The notes: generated by a model from the sequence alone, not told the origin. DNA of 64,000 nucleotides from Vibrio sp. 05-20-BW147 (GCF_013369385.1 NZ_SZTO01000016.1:1-64000); one strand, 5' to 3'. Positions 29,094-39,284 are shown, counted from the stretch's first letter. Numbers and translations are program-made.

Positions 29094-30119
29094 ATGAACA
29101 ATTTATTTAAGCTGATTCTTGGCAACGCTATCGCACGTGTAGGTCTGGTCATCGTTAGCCTATTCATTTTTATGGCTGTGGCTGCGCCACTGATCACCAA
29201 ACATGCACCAGATAAGCGCACGGGTAATCCTCATGAATATCCTAGCTTCGTAGTAAAAGCAGCGAAAGCAGACCCAAATGGTTGGATTGCGACCAACTTA
29301 GCGGATGACCGCCGTACTTTGATGCTTTCCAAGAAAGCGGATCACATATTAGGTACATCACGCATGGGCCGTGACGTGTGGTCACAGCTTGCCTACGGCG
29401 CACGAGTTTCACTCGCTGTTGGCTTCGGTGCTGGTATCACCGTGTGTTTCTTAGCAACCGTGATTGGCATCTCAGCAGGCTACTTCGGGGGGCGTGTTGA
29501 TGACATCCTCACCGCAGCGATGAACATCATGCTGGTTATTCCACAATACCCACTGCTATTTGTTCTCGCAGCCTTCATCGGTGAAGCAGGACCAATGACC
29601 ATCGCCATTATCATCGGCTGTACCTCCTGGGCTTGGGGTGCGAGGGTTGTGCGCTCACAAACGCTTGCCCTACGCGAAAAAGAGTTCGTGAAAGCTGCTG
29701 AAGTGCTAGGTGAATCGTCGTTCCGTATTATCTTTGTTGAAATTTTGCCAAACCTTGTACCTATCGTTGGTGCGAGCTTCATCGGCTCGGTAATGTACGC
29801 CATCACTATGGAATCGATCATTTCGTTCCTTGGTCTGGGCGATCCAAACACCATCAGTTGGGGCATCATGCTCTACAACGTGCAAACCTCATCTTCAATG
29901 TTGATTGGGGCGTGGTGGGAACTTATTGCGCCATGTATTGCCTTGACTCTACTGGTTACTGGTCTAGCTCTATTGAACTTTGCCGTAGACGAAATTGCTA
30001 ACCCACAACTTCGTTCTCACAAAGGAATGAAGCGCTGGATGAAACTTGCTAAGCAAGACAAGAAAGAACGTGAGCCTGAACTGGCACCGCAAAATGCACT
30101 TTGGAGCGGAGATAAATAA
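29094..30119 (+). CDS. chitin-oligosaccharide ABC transporter permease (DppC-like)
   Basis: 341-residue permease of the DppC/OppC type. It shows the family N-terminal helix (about 15-36), the LGTSRMGRDVWSQLAYGARVSL motif, and the EAA loop KEFVKAAEVLGES. The C-terminus is a charged cytosolic tail. It follows the DppB-like gene by two bases, with GGGAGG in the end of that gene as ribosome site, and precedes the ATPase gene by two bases. Confidence 0.92.
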   Translation: MNNLFKLILGNAIARVGLVIVSLFIFMAVAAPLITKHAPDKRTGNPHEYPSFVVKAAKADPNGWIATNLADDRRTLMLSKKADHILGTSRMGRDVWSQLAYGARVSLAVGFGAGITVCFLATVIGISAGYFGGRVDDILTAAMNIMLVIPQYPLLFVLAAFIGEAGPMTIAIIIGCTSWAWGARVVRSQTLALREKEFVKAAEVLGESSFRIIFVEILPNLVPIVGASFIGSVMYAITMESIISFLGLGDPNTISWGIMLYNVQTSSSMLIGAWWELIAPCIALTLLVTGLALLNFAVDEIANPQLRSHKGMKRWMKLAKQDKKEREPELAPQNALWSGDK

Positions 30120-30121
30120 TC

Positions 30122-31105
30122 ATGACCGAACCACTTATTTCAATCCGCAACCTTTGCGTTGACTACATCACAGACGCGGGCGATGTCCGCGCTTGTAACA
30201 ACGTTAGCTTTGATATTGCACCAGGCGAAGTCTTTGGCCTAGCAGGTGAATCAGGCTGTGGTAAATCAACTGTTGCATTTTCGCTGATGCGCCTACATAA
30301 GCCGCCCGCGTTTATCACTGGTGGAGAAGTGATCTTCAATGGTGAGAACATTCTGCAGTACAGCGATGAGCGCATGCAGGCATTCCGCTGGAGCGAAATG
30401 TCGATGGTTTTCCAGAGCGCGATGAACGCACTCAACCCAGTACTGACGATGGAAGATCAGTTTTGTGATGTGATTATGCGTCACACCAACATGACACGTG
30501 AACAGGCAAAACGCCGTGCAGAAGGTCTACTGGAGATTGTTGATATTCACCCAAGCCGTCTTCATGACTATCCTCACCAGTTCTCTGGTGGCATGCGTCA
30601 GCGTCTGGTGATTGCAATCGCACTGGCATTGAATCCAAAAATGATCATTATGGATGAGCCCACAACCGCTCTAGACGTGGTAGTACAGCGCGAAATATTG
30701 CAAAAAATCTACGCACTGAAAGAAGAGTTTGGTTTTTCGATCCTGTTCATCACCCATGACTTGTCTCTAATGGTCGAATTCTCAGACCGCATTGGCATCA
30801 TGTATTCTGGTGAGTTGATTGAAGTCGCTCCCGCTAAACAAATTTTGGAAAGTCCTTACCACCCTTACACCAAAGGTTTGGGTAGCTCTTTCCCTCCGTT
30901 AACTGGTCCAAAAACCAAGTTAACTGGCATCCCTGGGAACCCTCTTAACCTACTAGAGGTTCCTCAAGGTTGTCGTTTCCAGGCCCGTTGTGAACGAGTG
31001 CATGACACCTGTACCAAAGTCGCTACTAGCTTAAGACAAATCGAGCCAGGCCGTTTCTCGAACTGCCACCTCTATGGCGAAACGATTGCTCAAACCAAGC
31101 AGTAA
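30122..31105 (+). CDS. chitin-oligosaccharide ABC transporter ATP-binding protein (DppD-like)
   Basis: 327-residue ATPase with Walker A GESGCGKST, Q-loop region MVFQSAMNALNP, signature FSGGMRQR, Walker B IIMDEPTTALD and switch His in FITHDLSL. The C-terminal oligopeptide/dipeptide-type domain has the Cys pattern CRFQARCERVHDTC that binds an Fe-S cluster in some members. It pairs with the next gene as a heterodimer that drives (GlcNAc)n uptake. Confidence 0.92.
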   Translation: MTEPLISIRNLCVDYITDAGDVRACNNVSFDIAPGEVFGLAGESGCGKSTVAFSLMRLHKPPAFITGGEVIFNGENILQYSDERMQAFRWSEMSMVFQSAMNALNPVLTMEDQFCDVIMRHTNMTREQAKRRAEGLLEIVDIHPSRLHDYPHQFSGGMRQRLVIAIALALNPKMIIMDEPTTALDVVVQREILQKIYALKEEFGFSILFITHDLSLMVEFSDRIGIMYSGELIEVAPAKQILESPYHPYTKGLGSSFPPLTGPKTKLTGIPGNPLNLLEVPQGCRFQARCERVHDTCTKVATSLRQIEPGRFSNCHLYGETIAQTKQ

Positions 31106-31142
31106 CACAACGAAATAAGCAGTAAGAAGACTGGAGACAATT

Positions 31143-32138
31143 ATGAGCAAAGAATATGGCGAGCTGCTGATTGAAGGTAAAAACGTCGTCAAAGACTTTC
31201 CCTTAAATAGTAATGCTCTAAAGCAAACCAAGATGCGCGCACTCAACGACGTATCGTTCAAAATGTACAAGGCACGTGGTCTGTCTGTCGTGGGTGAATC
31301 GGGTTCAGGTAAATCCACCACAGCAAAAATGATCGCGAAAATGTACGCCCCCAGTGCAGGTGTTATCGAGTACAAGGGACGTGATATTCAGGAGATCACC
31401 TCAAGAAAAGATCTCATGAGCTATCGCGAAGGGATCCAGATGGTTTGGCAAGACCCATTCGGTTCACTGAACCCAACACACAATATCTTTCACCACATTG
31501 CTCGTCCGCTGTTGATCCATAAGAAGGTCGATCCGAGCAACAAGAAAGAGTTGGAAGAACGTGTGTATGACCTGCTTGAGCAAGTGGGCTTGATTCCACC
31601 GAAAGCCACTGCAGAAAAGTTTCCTCATCAGCTTTCTGGTGGTCAGCGTCAGCGTGTCAACTTGGCGCGTAACATTGCCGTCGGCGCAGAAGTGGTGCTT
31701 GCCGATGAGCCGACTTCAATGCTGGATGTATCGATTCGCGCTGGCGTCCTTAACTTGATGGAAGAGATGAAATTTGAAAAGCAAATGTCTCTTTTATACA
31801 TCACGCACGACATCGCGACAGCGCGTTACATCGCTGAAGATCTGGCGGTTATGTATGTCGGACACATGGTGGAATGGGGGGATACTGACGAAATCATCCA
31901 CGATCCTCAGCACCCATACACTCAGCTGCTTGTTTCTGCAGTGCCGGATCCATCAAAGTCGATTCACACCAAGTTAAAAGGCAACAAAGGTGAGATCCCG
32001 TTGTGGACACCTGAATCGGTCGGTTGTCCTTTTGCAGGTCGCTGTGAACACGCAACTGAGAAGTGTCGTGAGAAGCTACCTGAGGTTACTCAGCTATCTG
32101 AAAACCACTTTGTACGTTGTTACTTGTTCGAAAACTAA
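31143..32138 (+). CDS. chitin-oligosaccharide ABC transporter ATP-binding protein (DppF-like)
   Basis: 331-residue second ATPase with Walker A GESGSGKST, MVWQDPFGSLNP, signature LSGGQRQR, Walker B LADEPTSMLD and YITHDIATA. The C-terminal Cys motif GCPFAGRCEHATEKC is of the same type as in its partner. CTGGAGACAATT precedes the ATG. It is the last transporter gene; a strong hairpin separates it from the enzyme genes. Confidence 0.92.
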   Translation: MSKEYGELLIEGKNVVKDFPLNSNALKQTKMRALNDVSFKMYKARGLSVVGESGSGKSTTAKMIAKMYAPSAGVIEYKGRDIQEITSRKDLMSYREGIQMVWQDPFGSLNPTHNIFHHIARPLLIHKKVDPSNKKELEERVYDLLEQVGLIPPKATAEKFPHQLSGGQRQRVNLARNIAVGAEVVLADEPTSMLDVSIRAGVLNLMEEMKFEKQMSLLYITHDIATARYIAEDLAVMYVGHMVEWGDTDEIIHDPQHPYTQLLVSAVPDPSKSIHTKLKGNKGEIPLWTPESVGCPFAGRCEHATEKCREKLPEVTQLSENHFVRCYLFEN

Positions 32139-32145
32139 ACCACTC

Positions 32146-32170
32146 TGAGCCAAGGCGTTGCCTTGGCTCA
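32146..32170 (+). repeat. intercistronic hairpin before the enzyme genes
   Basis: TGAGCCAAGGC (32146-32156) pairs perfectly over 11 bp with GCCTTGGCTCA (32160-32170) around GTT. No T run follows. It lies between the transporter and enzyme halves of the operon and could mark an RNA processing or stability boundary. Confidence 0.6.
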
Positions 32171-32213
32171 AACTGTTGCTACCCTTGATTTTGCTATTTG
32201 TCGGAGATTTTTA

Positions 32214-33935
32214 ATGCTGCTACTCACCAACCACCTAGGCTATGAATTGAATGGACCCAAGCATGCCGTCATTCAAAGTAATAAGTCGCGCTTGTCGTCT
32301 TATACTGCCTTATTGGTCTGTGCGAATGGTCATCAGACCGTGGCATCATTAGAAATTGAGAAAGTGGGCAAAGTTGCTAACTGGCATCAAGGCCATTTTT
32401 ATACCATTAACTTTTCAGACTTTCAGCAAAGCGGTGAGTTCTACATTCGCTTCGATAACCATCGTTCTGCCAATTTTACGGTGGGCGAATCCCTACTCAT
32501 GCAACGCACTTTTTCTGATGTGTTGCATTACTTTAAGTCGCAACGTTGCGGGGGGATATTTGATCGTCAAGACCACGCAATTCCACTACTAGACAGTGAT
32601 AAAACCGCTGATGTGCACGGTGGTTGGTACGATGCCTCTGGCGACGTGAGCAAGTATCTGAGCCATCTTTCTTACGCAAACTACCTTAATCCACAACAAA
32701 CCCCAATGGTGGTTTGGAACATGTTGAAAGGGTTAGAGCTACTGGGCGGCCACTCTACCCTAGCTGCATTTAGCCAAGTACGTCTGAAAGAAGAAGCCCT
32801 GCACGGTGCGGACTTCTTAGTTCGCATGCAAGATAGTCAAGGCTTCTTCTATACCACAGTTTTTGACAAGTGGAGTAAGGACATTAAACAACGTGAGATC
32901 TGTTCTTATGAAACCCAGAAGGGTCACAAATTGGCGGATTACCAAGCAGGCTTTCGTCAAGGCGGCGGTGTCAGCATCGCAGCCCTAGCCGCCGCCTCGC
33001 GTCTCGATGTGCACGGTGAATTTGACCAACAGAAATACCTCAATGCAGCAGAGAATGGTTACTGGCATCTCAAAGAGTACAACTCTCAGTACCTTAACGA
33101 TGGACAAGAAAATATCATCGACGAGTATTGCGCTCTGCTTGCGGTTGTTGAACTTTTCCGCGCAACGCAAGAACCACGCTATCTCACAGAAAGCCGCATT
33201 TGGGCATCACGCCTCTCTGCTCGACAGCAAAGTGATGAACGGTTCACTCATTATTGGTCAGCCAATCAGGATGGTTCTCGCCCTTATTTCCACGCCGCCG
33301 AAGCCGGACTTCCGGTGATTGCCCTGTGTGAATATCTGGCGATCGAACACGACTATTCTGAACATGAAAAAATTACGCAGATCGTTCGCCAAGCATGTCA
33401 GTTTGAGTTGAGTATCACCCACAAAGTCAACAATCCGTTCAGCTACCCAAGACAGTACGTTAAAGGAGTTAACGAGAAGAAACGCGATGCGTTTTTTGTC
33501 GCACAGAACAATGAATCGGGCTATTGGTGGCAAGGTGAGAATGCTCGTTTAGCCTCTATCGCCACCATGGGCTACTTAGTCCAACCTCACCTTGATGATG
33601 AGACACTAAAAGCGGATATGGCAGAACTTGCTCAACGAGCATTGGACTGGATTTTAGGCCTTAACCCCTATGACATGTGCATGCTTGATGGTCACGGTAG
33701 AAACAATCCTGATTACCTCCCGCACCTTGGTTTCTATAACGCTAAGGGCGGCGTCTGTAACGGAATTACTTCTGGTTTTGATGATGAAAATGACATTGCT
33801 TTCAATCCAGAGAAACAAAAAGACGATTTACTACAAAACTGGCGCTGGGGAGAGCAGTGGATTCCACACGGTGCATGGTATCTCCTAGCAGTAATGAGCC
33901 AGACAAAACACCATTCAGCTGGGCTAGGAAACTAA
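32214..33935 (+). CDS. GH9 family exo-beta-D-glucosaminidase (annotated as endoglucanase-like)
   Basis: 573-residue cytosolic glycoside hydrolase of family 9 with an N-terminal Ig-like cellulase domain (LTNHLGYELNGPKHAVIQ) and the (alpha/alpha)6 catalytic domain with the catalytic-base loop HGGWYDASGD at about 135-144. No signal peptide is present from the ATG at 32214, which is preceded by CGGAG; an upstream in-frame start would read through the hairpin and lacks a ribosome site. Although the family is known for cellulases, the homologue from Photobacterium was shown to release glucosamine from chitosan oligosaccharides, which suits its place next to a glucosamine kinase gene. Confidence 0.88.
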   Translation: MLLLTNHLGYELNGPKHAVIQSNKSRLSSYTALLVCANGHQTVASLEIEKVGKVANWHQGHFYTINFSDFQQSGEFYIRFDNHRSANFTVGESLLMQRTFSDVLHYFKSQRCGGIFDRQDHAIPLLDSDKTADVHGGWYDASGDVSKYLSHLSYANYLNPQQTPMVVWNMLKGLELLGGHSTLAAFSQVRLKEEALHGADFLVRMQDSQGFFYTTVFDKWSKDIKQREICSYETQKGHKLADYQAGFRQGGGVSIAALAAASRLDVHGEFDQQKYLNAAENGYWHLKEYNSQYLNDGQENIIDEYCALLAVVELFRATQEPRYLTESRIWASRLSARQQSDERFTHYWSANQDGSRPYFHAAEAGLPVIALCEYLAIEHDYSEHEKITQIVRQACQFELSITHKVNNPFSYPRQYVKGVNEKKRDAFFVAQNNESGYWWQGENARLASIATMGYLVQPHLDDETLKADMAELAQRALDWILGLNPYDMCMLDGHGRNNPDYLPHLGFYNAKGGVCNGITSGFDDENDIAFNPEKQKDDLLQNWRWGEQWIPHGAWYLLAVMSQTKHHSAGLGN

Positions 33936-33936
33936 T

Positions 33937-34827
33937 ATGACTAATTTTTATGTGGGGATAGATGGTGGCGGCACCTCATGCCGCGCTCGAATTCGCGATG
34001 CAGAAGGAAATTTTGTGGGCGAAGCGAAAAGTGGCAGTGCCAACATTATGCTGGGCGCTTCTGTGGCGATGGAATCGATTCTCTCCGCTATTCAGGAAGC
34101 AGCAGCACAAGGCGGCTTATCAGCACAAGATTTTTCTCGCATGCATGTTGGATTGGCATTGGCGGGGGCAGAACATAAAGCCTCTTGGCAGAGTTTTATG
34201 CAGCAATCGCATCCCTTTGCCAGCATGACTCTCAACACCGATGCCTATGGCGCCTGTATTGGCGCACATAATGGCCAAGACGGCGCCATCATGATTGCAG
34301 GTACGGGCTCTTGTGGCATCTATTTACAAGGCACTACTCAACATGTGGTGGGTGGTCGTGAATTTCCAATTTCCGATCAGGGTGGTGGTGCAGTCATGGG
34401 CCTTCGTCTTATTCAACAAGTACTCCTAGCTCAAGACGGCATTCGCGAAAACACACCGTTATGTGAGCATGTTATGACGCATTTCAATCAAGATATTGAT
34501 GCGATTGTCGAATGGTCTAAGAGCGCGCTGCCAAGAGACTACGGGCAGTTTTCGCCTGCCATTTTCCAATTTGCTGAGCAAAACGATCCGCTGGCGGTTG
34601 AAATGTTGAAGCAAACCGCACAAGACATTGAAATGTTTTTGATCGCCTTAAACAAGCGTGGCGCAAATCGTATTTGTCTCATGGGCAGTATTGCCGAACG
34701 CATTGTTAAATGGCTATCTCCCCCGGTTCAGAAATGGGTTGTTGAAGCACAATTCGATGCCATCGAAGGTGCGATTATGTTTGCAGGCAAAAGCGAACAC
34801 AATCTTTATACAGTGGCAACAAATTAG
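33937..34827 (+). CDS. gspK: glucosamine-specific kinase GspK (BadF/BadG/BcrA/BcrD ATPase family)
   Basis: 296-residue sugar kinase of the ASKHA fold. The phosphate-1 loop GIDGGGTSCRARI is at the N-terminus, the catalytic-type region NTDAYGACIGAH at about 102-112, and the second phosphate loop MIAGTGSCG follows. The V. cholerae gene in this position encodes a kinase specific for glucosamine, giving GlcN-6-P. It begins one base after the GH9 stop, with AGGAA inside the end of that gene, so product and consumer of free glucosamine are translationally linked. Confidence 0.9.
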   Translation: MTNFYVGIDGGGTSCRARIRDAEGNFVGEAKSGSANIMLGASVAMESILSAIQEAAAQGGLSAQDFSRMHVGLALAGAEHKASWQSFMQQSHPFASMTLNTDAYGACIGAHNGQDGAIMIAGTGSCGIYLQGTTQHVVGGREFPISDQGGGAVMGLRLIQQVLLAQDGIRENTPLCEHVMTHFNQDIDAIVEWSKSALPRDYGQFSPAIFQFAEQNDPLAVEMLKQTAQDIEMFLIALNKRGANRICLMGSIAERIVKWLSPPVQKWVVEAQFDAIEGAIMFAGKSEHNLYTVATN

Positions 34828-34836
34828 GAATCACTT

Positions 34837-36756
34837 ATGGAATATCGTATCGACCTTGTTGTCCTTTCAGAGCAGAAACAAAACTGCCGTTTTGGTATGA
34901 CGTTGCACAATCTCAGCGATCAAGACCTACCAAACTGGTCATTGACCTTTGCCTTCAACCGATTTATTCAACCTGGCAGTATTTCTCATGGTCATTTGAC
35001 GCAAATCGGTAGCTTCTGCCAACTCAAGCCAGATTCAATGGTGCTGCCGGCCAACCACCATTTTTATTGTGAGTTCACCGTATTAACCAACCCGTTCCGT
35101 TTTTATTCCGATGGCCTTAACGCGGCTTTTGTTGAGTTCTACCAAAACGGCAGCTTGGTTAGGTCAAACGTTGATGTCACGCCTATCGTTCTCGCCTCTC
35201 CCTATAAAGAGCGTGTAAGCGTGCCACAAACGTTAGCCAGCGGTTACGCCTTGTTACCTAAAGTTAATGCACTGAAAGTTGATTCAGGGCACTTTACTCT
35301 GAACGCATCAACTTCTATTGCTTGCACTTCTGCACTCGCGGATTCTGCGGTTACTTGGTTGACTGAAGAGCTGACTCGTATCCATCAGTTCGATCTAACC
35401 ACCGACCAACGGGCAGGCATTGTTTTCCGCAGCAACCCAACGTTGGATGAAGGGGCATATCATCTGAATGTCACTCCCAGTGAGATCAAAGTCGAAGCGG
35501 GCTCATCTGCAGGATTTGTTCACGCGGCTGCGAGCTTGATCCAGCTCTTGGATTACAATCAGGACGACGGCCAAGCACAAATCGCTTGTTGCTCTATTTC
35601 TGATAGTCCTCGTTTTCGCTATCGCGGCATGATGCTCGATTGTTCACGTCATTTTCACTCCGTAGAACAAGTGAAACGTCTAATTAATCTTCTTGCACAT
35701 TACAAGTTCAATACGTTCCATTGGCATTTAACCGATGATGAAGGCTGGCGCATTGAAATCAAAGCCTTCCCTGAGCTAACAGAAGTTGGCGCTTGGCGCG
35801 GGGTCGATGAGGCGATTGAGCCACAATACACCCACATATCTCAGCGTTATGGCGGTTTTTATAGCCAAGAAGAGATCAAAGAAGTGGTTGCGTACGCAGC
35901 GCAACGCAGTATCACTGTGATCCCAGAAATCGATGTACCTGGTCATTGCCGTGCAGCCATCAAGTCACTGCCACATATGTTGGTCGAAGCTGAAGACACA
36001 ACTGAATATCGCAGTATTCAAAACTACTCTGATAACGTCCTAAACCCAGGTTTAGCGACCACATACGAGTTCATTGAACGCGTATTGGAGGAGATCGCTC
36101 AACTGTTCCCAGCACCTTACGTCCATATTGGTGCCGACGAAGTACCACATGGCGTTTGGTCAAACAGCCCAAGCTGCCAAGCATTGATGGCAAAACATGG
36201 TTATCAGGATTACAAAGAGCTACAAGGTCACCTACTGCGTCACGCAGAGCAGAAGCTTCGTAGCCTTGGTAAACGCATGCTGGGTTGGGAAGAAGCACAA
36301 CACGGTGACAAAGTGAGTAAAGACACCGTGATTTACTCGTGGTTAAGTGAAGACGCTGCGGTGAACTGCGCTCGTCAAGGCTTTGATGTTGTGCTCCAGC
36401 CAGCACAAACCACTTATCTCGACATGACACAAGATTACGCACCAGAAGAGCCGGGGGTAGATTGGGCCAATCCACTGCCACTCGAAAAAGCCTACAACTA
36501 CGAGCCGCTTGCCAATATTCCGGCTGACGACCCGATTCATAAACGAATTTGGGGAATCCAAACGGCTCTCTGGTGCGAAATCGTCAATAACCCCGCGCGA
36601 ATGGACTACATGATCTTCCCTCGCGTGATTGCTCTCGCAGAAGCGTGTTGGACTCATAAGGAACATCGCGACTGGGGAGACTTTTTATCTAGGTTGAAAG
36701 GTCATTTGCCCTTACTTGATAAGCAAGGCGTGAAATACCGTCATCCATGGAAATGA
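34837..36756 (+). CDS. GH20 beta-N-acetylhexosaminidase
   Basis: 639-residue family 20 hydrolase removing non-reducing GlcNAc residues from imported chitin oligosaccharides. An N-terminal beta domain is followed by the GH20b domain (ending RYRGMMLDCSRHFHSV) and the TIM barrel with the catalytic pair D434-E435 in HIGADEVPHG; WHLTDDEGWR and the Trp-rich WCEIVNN segment shape the active site. No signal peptide, so it acts in the cytosol. AGGA lies seven bases before the ATG. It lies between the kinase and phosphorylase genes. Confidence 0.93.
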   Translation: MEYRIDLVVLSEQKQNCRFGMTLHNLSDQDLPNWSLTFAFNRFIQPGSISHGHLTQIGSFCQLKPDSMVLPANHHFYCEFTVLTNPFRFYSDGLNAAFVEFYQNGSLVRSNVDVTPIVLASPYKERVSVPQTLASGYALLPKVNALKVDSGHFTLNASTSIACTSALADSAVTWLTEELTRIHQFDLTTDQRAGIVFRSNPTLDEGAYHLNVTPSEIKVEAGSSAGFVHAAASLIQLLDYNQDDGQAQIACCSISDSPRFRYRGMMLDCSRHFHSVEQVKRLINLLAHYKFNTFHWHLTDDEGWRIEIKAFPELTEVGAWRGVDEAIEPQYTHISQRYGGFYSQEEIKEVVAYAAQRSITVIPEIDVPGHCRAAIKSLPHMLVEAEDTTEYRSIQNYSDNVLNPGLATTYEFIERVLEEIAQLFPAPYVHIGADEVPHGVWSNSPSCQALMAKHGYQDYKELQGHLLRHAEQKLRSLGKRMLGWEEAQHGDKVSKDTVIYSWLSEDAAVNCARQGFDVVLQPAQTTYLDMTQDYAPEEPGVDWANPLPLEKAYNYEPLANIPADDPIHKRIWGIQTALWCEIVNNPARMDYMIFPRVIALAEACWTHKEHRDWGDFLSRLKGHLPLLDKQGVKYRHPWK

Positions 36757-36765
36757 ACAACCGAA

Positions 36766-36782
36766 TGAAAGCGTTGCTTTCA
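36766..36782 (+). repeat. intercistronic hairpin before the phosphorylase gene
   Basis: TGAAAGC (36766-36772) pairs with GCTTTCA (36776-36782) around GTT. No T run follows directly; a T6 stretch comes about 25 bases later. It lies in the 92-base gap between the GH20 and GH94 genes. Confidence 0.45.
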
Positions 36783-36848
36783 CCAGTTTTCACTAGCTTT
36801 AGTTTTTTGACTGCCATATAAGCGCAGTTTGTTAAAAAGGAAATGACA

Positions 36849-39254
36849 ATGAAATACGGCTATTTCGATAATGACAATCGTGAATACGTCATCACTCGTC
36901 CGGATGTTCCGGCACCTTGGACTAACTACCTCGGCACAGAGAAATTCTGTACGGTTATTTCACACAACGCAGGGGGATACTCTTTCTATCACTCTCCTGA
37001 GTACAACCGTGTGACCAAGTTCCGTCCAAACTTTACTCAAGATCGTCCAGGGCACTATGTGTACCTACGTGATGATGCAACGGGTGATTACTGGTCAATT
37101 TCATGGCAACCAGTGGCGAAAAGCCTGGAACAAGCTAAGTACGAAGTACGTCATGGCTTGTCTTACTCAAAATTCAAATGTGAATACAATGGCATCGTTG
37201 CCAACAAAACCCTGTTCGTACCAAAAGGTGAAGACGCGGAAGTTTGGGACGTTGAAATCGAGAACACCTCTGACGAAGTACGCACCATCAGTGCCTTCAA
37301 CTACGTTGAGTTTTCTTTCAGCCACATTAAATCGGACAACCAAAACCATCAGATGTCGTTGTACTCTGCAGGTACCGAATACAAAGACGGCGTGATTGAA
37401 TACGATCTTTACTACAACACGGACGACTTCCTAGGTTTCTACTACCTAACCGCCACATTTGATGCTGACAGCTACGACGGCCAACGCGATGTCTTCCTAG
37501 GTATGTACCGTGACGAAGCAAATCCAATCGCTGTGGCACAAGGTAAGTGTTCTAACACTGCACAAACCTGTTACAACCACTGTGGCGCTTTGCACAAACA
37601 ATTCGTTCTACAACCTGGCGAAAAAGTACGCTTTGCAGTAATCCTAGGTGTTGGTAAAGGGAACGGCGCGAAACTGCGCGAGAAGTACCAAGATCTTGCC
37701 AAAGTCGATCAAGCCTTTGCTGGCATTAAAGCACACTGGGATGAGCGTTGTGAGAAGTTCCAAGTGAAATCACCGAACGCAGGTTTGGATACCATGATCA
37801 ACGCATGGACTCTGTACCAAGCTGAAACGTGTGTGGTGTGGTCTCGCTTTGCCTCTTTCATTGAAGTTGGCGGCCGCACTGGCTTGGGTTACCGTGATAC
37901 TGCACAAGATGCAATTTCGGTCCCTCACACCAACCCAGCGATGACGCGTAAGCGTTTGGTTGATCTGCTTCGCGGCCAAGTGAAAGCCGGATACGGTTTG
38001 CACCTATTTGATCCAGATTGGTTCGATCCAGCAAAAGCCGATGTGAAACCATCAAAATCACCTACCGTTGTCCCAACGCCATCTGACGATGACAAGATCC
38101 ACGGTATCAAGGACACCTGTTCAGACGATCACCTATGGATCGTGCCAACCATCTTGAACTATGTGAAAGAGACCGGCGATATCAACTTCATCGATGAAGT
38201 CATCCCGTACGCAGATGGCGGCAACGCAACGGTGTATGAACACATGATGGCAGCGCTGGATTTCTCCGCAGAATACGTTGGTCAAACGGGTATCTGTAAG
38301 GGTCTACGCGCAGACTGGAACGACTGTCTAAACCTAGGTGGTGGTGAGTCTTCCATGGTGTCCTTCCTACACTTCTGGGCACTAGAAGCCTTCCTAGAGC
38401 TTTCTCGTTTCCGCAATGATGAAGCGGCGACAGACAAATACCAAGCGATGGCGGACGGTGTTCGTGAAGCGTGTGAAACTCACCTATGGGACGAGAAAGG
38501 TGAATGGTACATTCGCGGCCTGACCAAAGATGGCGACAAGATTGGTACCTTTGACCAAGTGGAAGGTAAAGTGCACCTTGAGTCAAACTCACTGGCCGTC
38601 CTTTCTGGCGCAGTCAGCCACGAGCGCGGCATCAAGGCGATGGATGCGGTCTACGAGTACCTATTCTCGAAATACGGCCTACACCTAAACGCACCATCAT
38701 TTGCTACGCCAAACGATGACATCGGTTTCGTGACTCGCGTATACCAAGGCGTAAAAGAGAACGGTGCTATCTTCTCTCATCCAAACCCATGGGCTTGGGT
38801 AGCGGAAGCGAAACTAGGCCGTGGTGATCGCGCAATGGAGCTTTACGATTCTCTAAACCCATACAATCAAAACGAAAGTATTGAAACGCGCATTGCAGAA
38901 CCTTACTCGTATGTTCAGTTCATCATGGGCCGCGATCATCAAGATCATGGCCGCGCTAACCACCCATGGTTAACAGGTACATCGGGTTGGGCTTACTACG
39001 CGACCACCAACTTTATTCTCGGTGTTCGTACTGGTTTTGATTCACTTGAAATCGACCCATGTATTCCAACATCATGGCCTGGTTTTGAAGTGACTCGTCA
39101 ATGGCGTGGCGCGACTTACCAGATCAAAGTGGAAAACCCACAAGGCGTATCGAAAGGCGTGAAATCCATCACCCTTAACGGTCAAGCGATTGAAGGTGCC
39201 GTTCCTGCGCAAGCAGAGGGCAGTGTAAACGAAGTCGTGGTGGTGTTGGGCTAA
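36849..39254 (+). CDS. chbP: N,N'-diacetylchitobiose phosphorylase (GH94)
   Basis: 801-residue phosphorylase that splits (GlcNAc)2 with phosphate into GlcNAc-1-P and GlcNAc, saving ATP. The protein is very similar to the characterised Vibrio proteolyticus enzyme, of the same length, and the general acid falls at D492 in LRADWNDCLNL. I start at the ATG at 36849 (MKYGYFDNDN), since AAGGAA is eight bases before it; an ATG six bases upstream abuts the ribosome site too closely. Codon use is highly biased, indicating strong expression. Confidence 0.96.
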   Translation: MKYGYFDNDNREYVITRPDVPAPWTNYLGTEKFCTVISHNAGGYSFYHSPEYNRVTKFRPNFTQDRPGHYVYLRDDATGDYWSISWQPVAKSLEQAKYEVRHGLSYSKFKCEYNGIVANKTLFVPKGEDAEVWDVEIENTSDEVRTISAFNYVEFSFSHIKSDNQNHQMSLYSAGTEYKDGVIEYDLYYNTDDFLGFYYLTATFDADSYDGQRDVFLGMYRDEANPIAVAQGKCSNTAQTCYNHCGALHKQFVLQPGEKVRFAVILGVGKGNGAKLREKYQDLAKVDQAFAGIKAHWDERCEKFQVKSPNAGLDTMINAWTLYQAETCVVWSRFASFIEVGGRTGLGYRDTAQDAISVPHTNPAMTRKRLVDLLRGQVKAGYGLHLFDPDWFDPAKADVKPSKSPTVVPTPSDDDKIHGIKDTCSDDHLWIVPTILNYVKETGDINFIDEVIPYADGGNATVYEHMMAALDFSAEYVGQTGICKGLRADWNDCLNLGGGESSMVSFLHFWALEAFLELSRFRNDEAATDKYQAMADGVREACETHLWDEKGEWYIRGLTKDGDKIGTFDQVEGKVHLESNSLAVLSGAVSHERGIKAMDAVYEYLFSKYGLHLNAPSFATPNDDIGFVTRVYQGVKENGAIFSHPNPWAWVAEAKLGRGDRAMELYDSLNPYNQNESIETRIAEPYSYVQFIMGRDHQDHGRANHPWLTGTSGWAYYATTNFILGVRTGFDSLEIDPCIPTSWPGFEVTRQWRGATYQIKVENPQGVSKGVKSITLNGQAIEGAVPAQAEGSVNEVVVVLG

Positions 39255-39284
39255 GCCTCAATTCCAACGCTAGCAAATAGATTG

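Noticed and set aside
36071..36666. Minus-strand frames of 136 and 107 codons inside the GH20 gene
   Set aside because: They overlap a well-supported gene with catalytic motifs and normal codon use; they are shadows.
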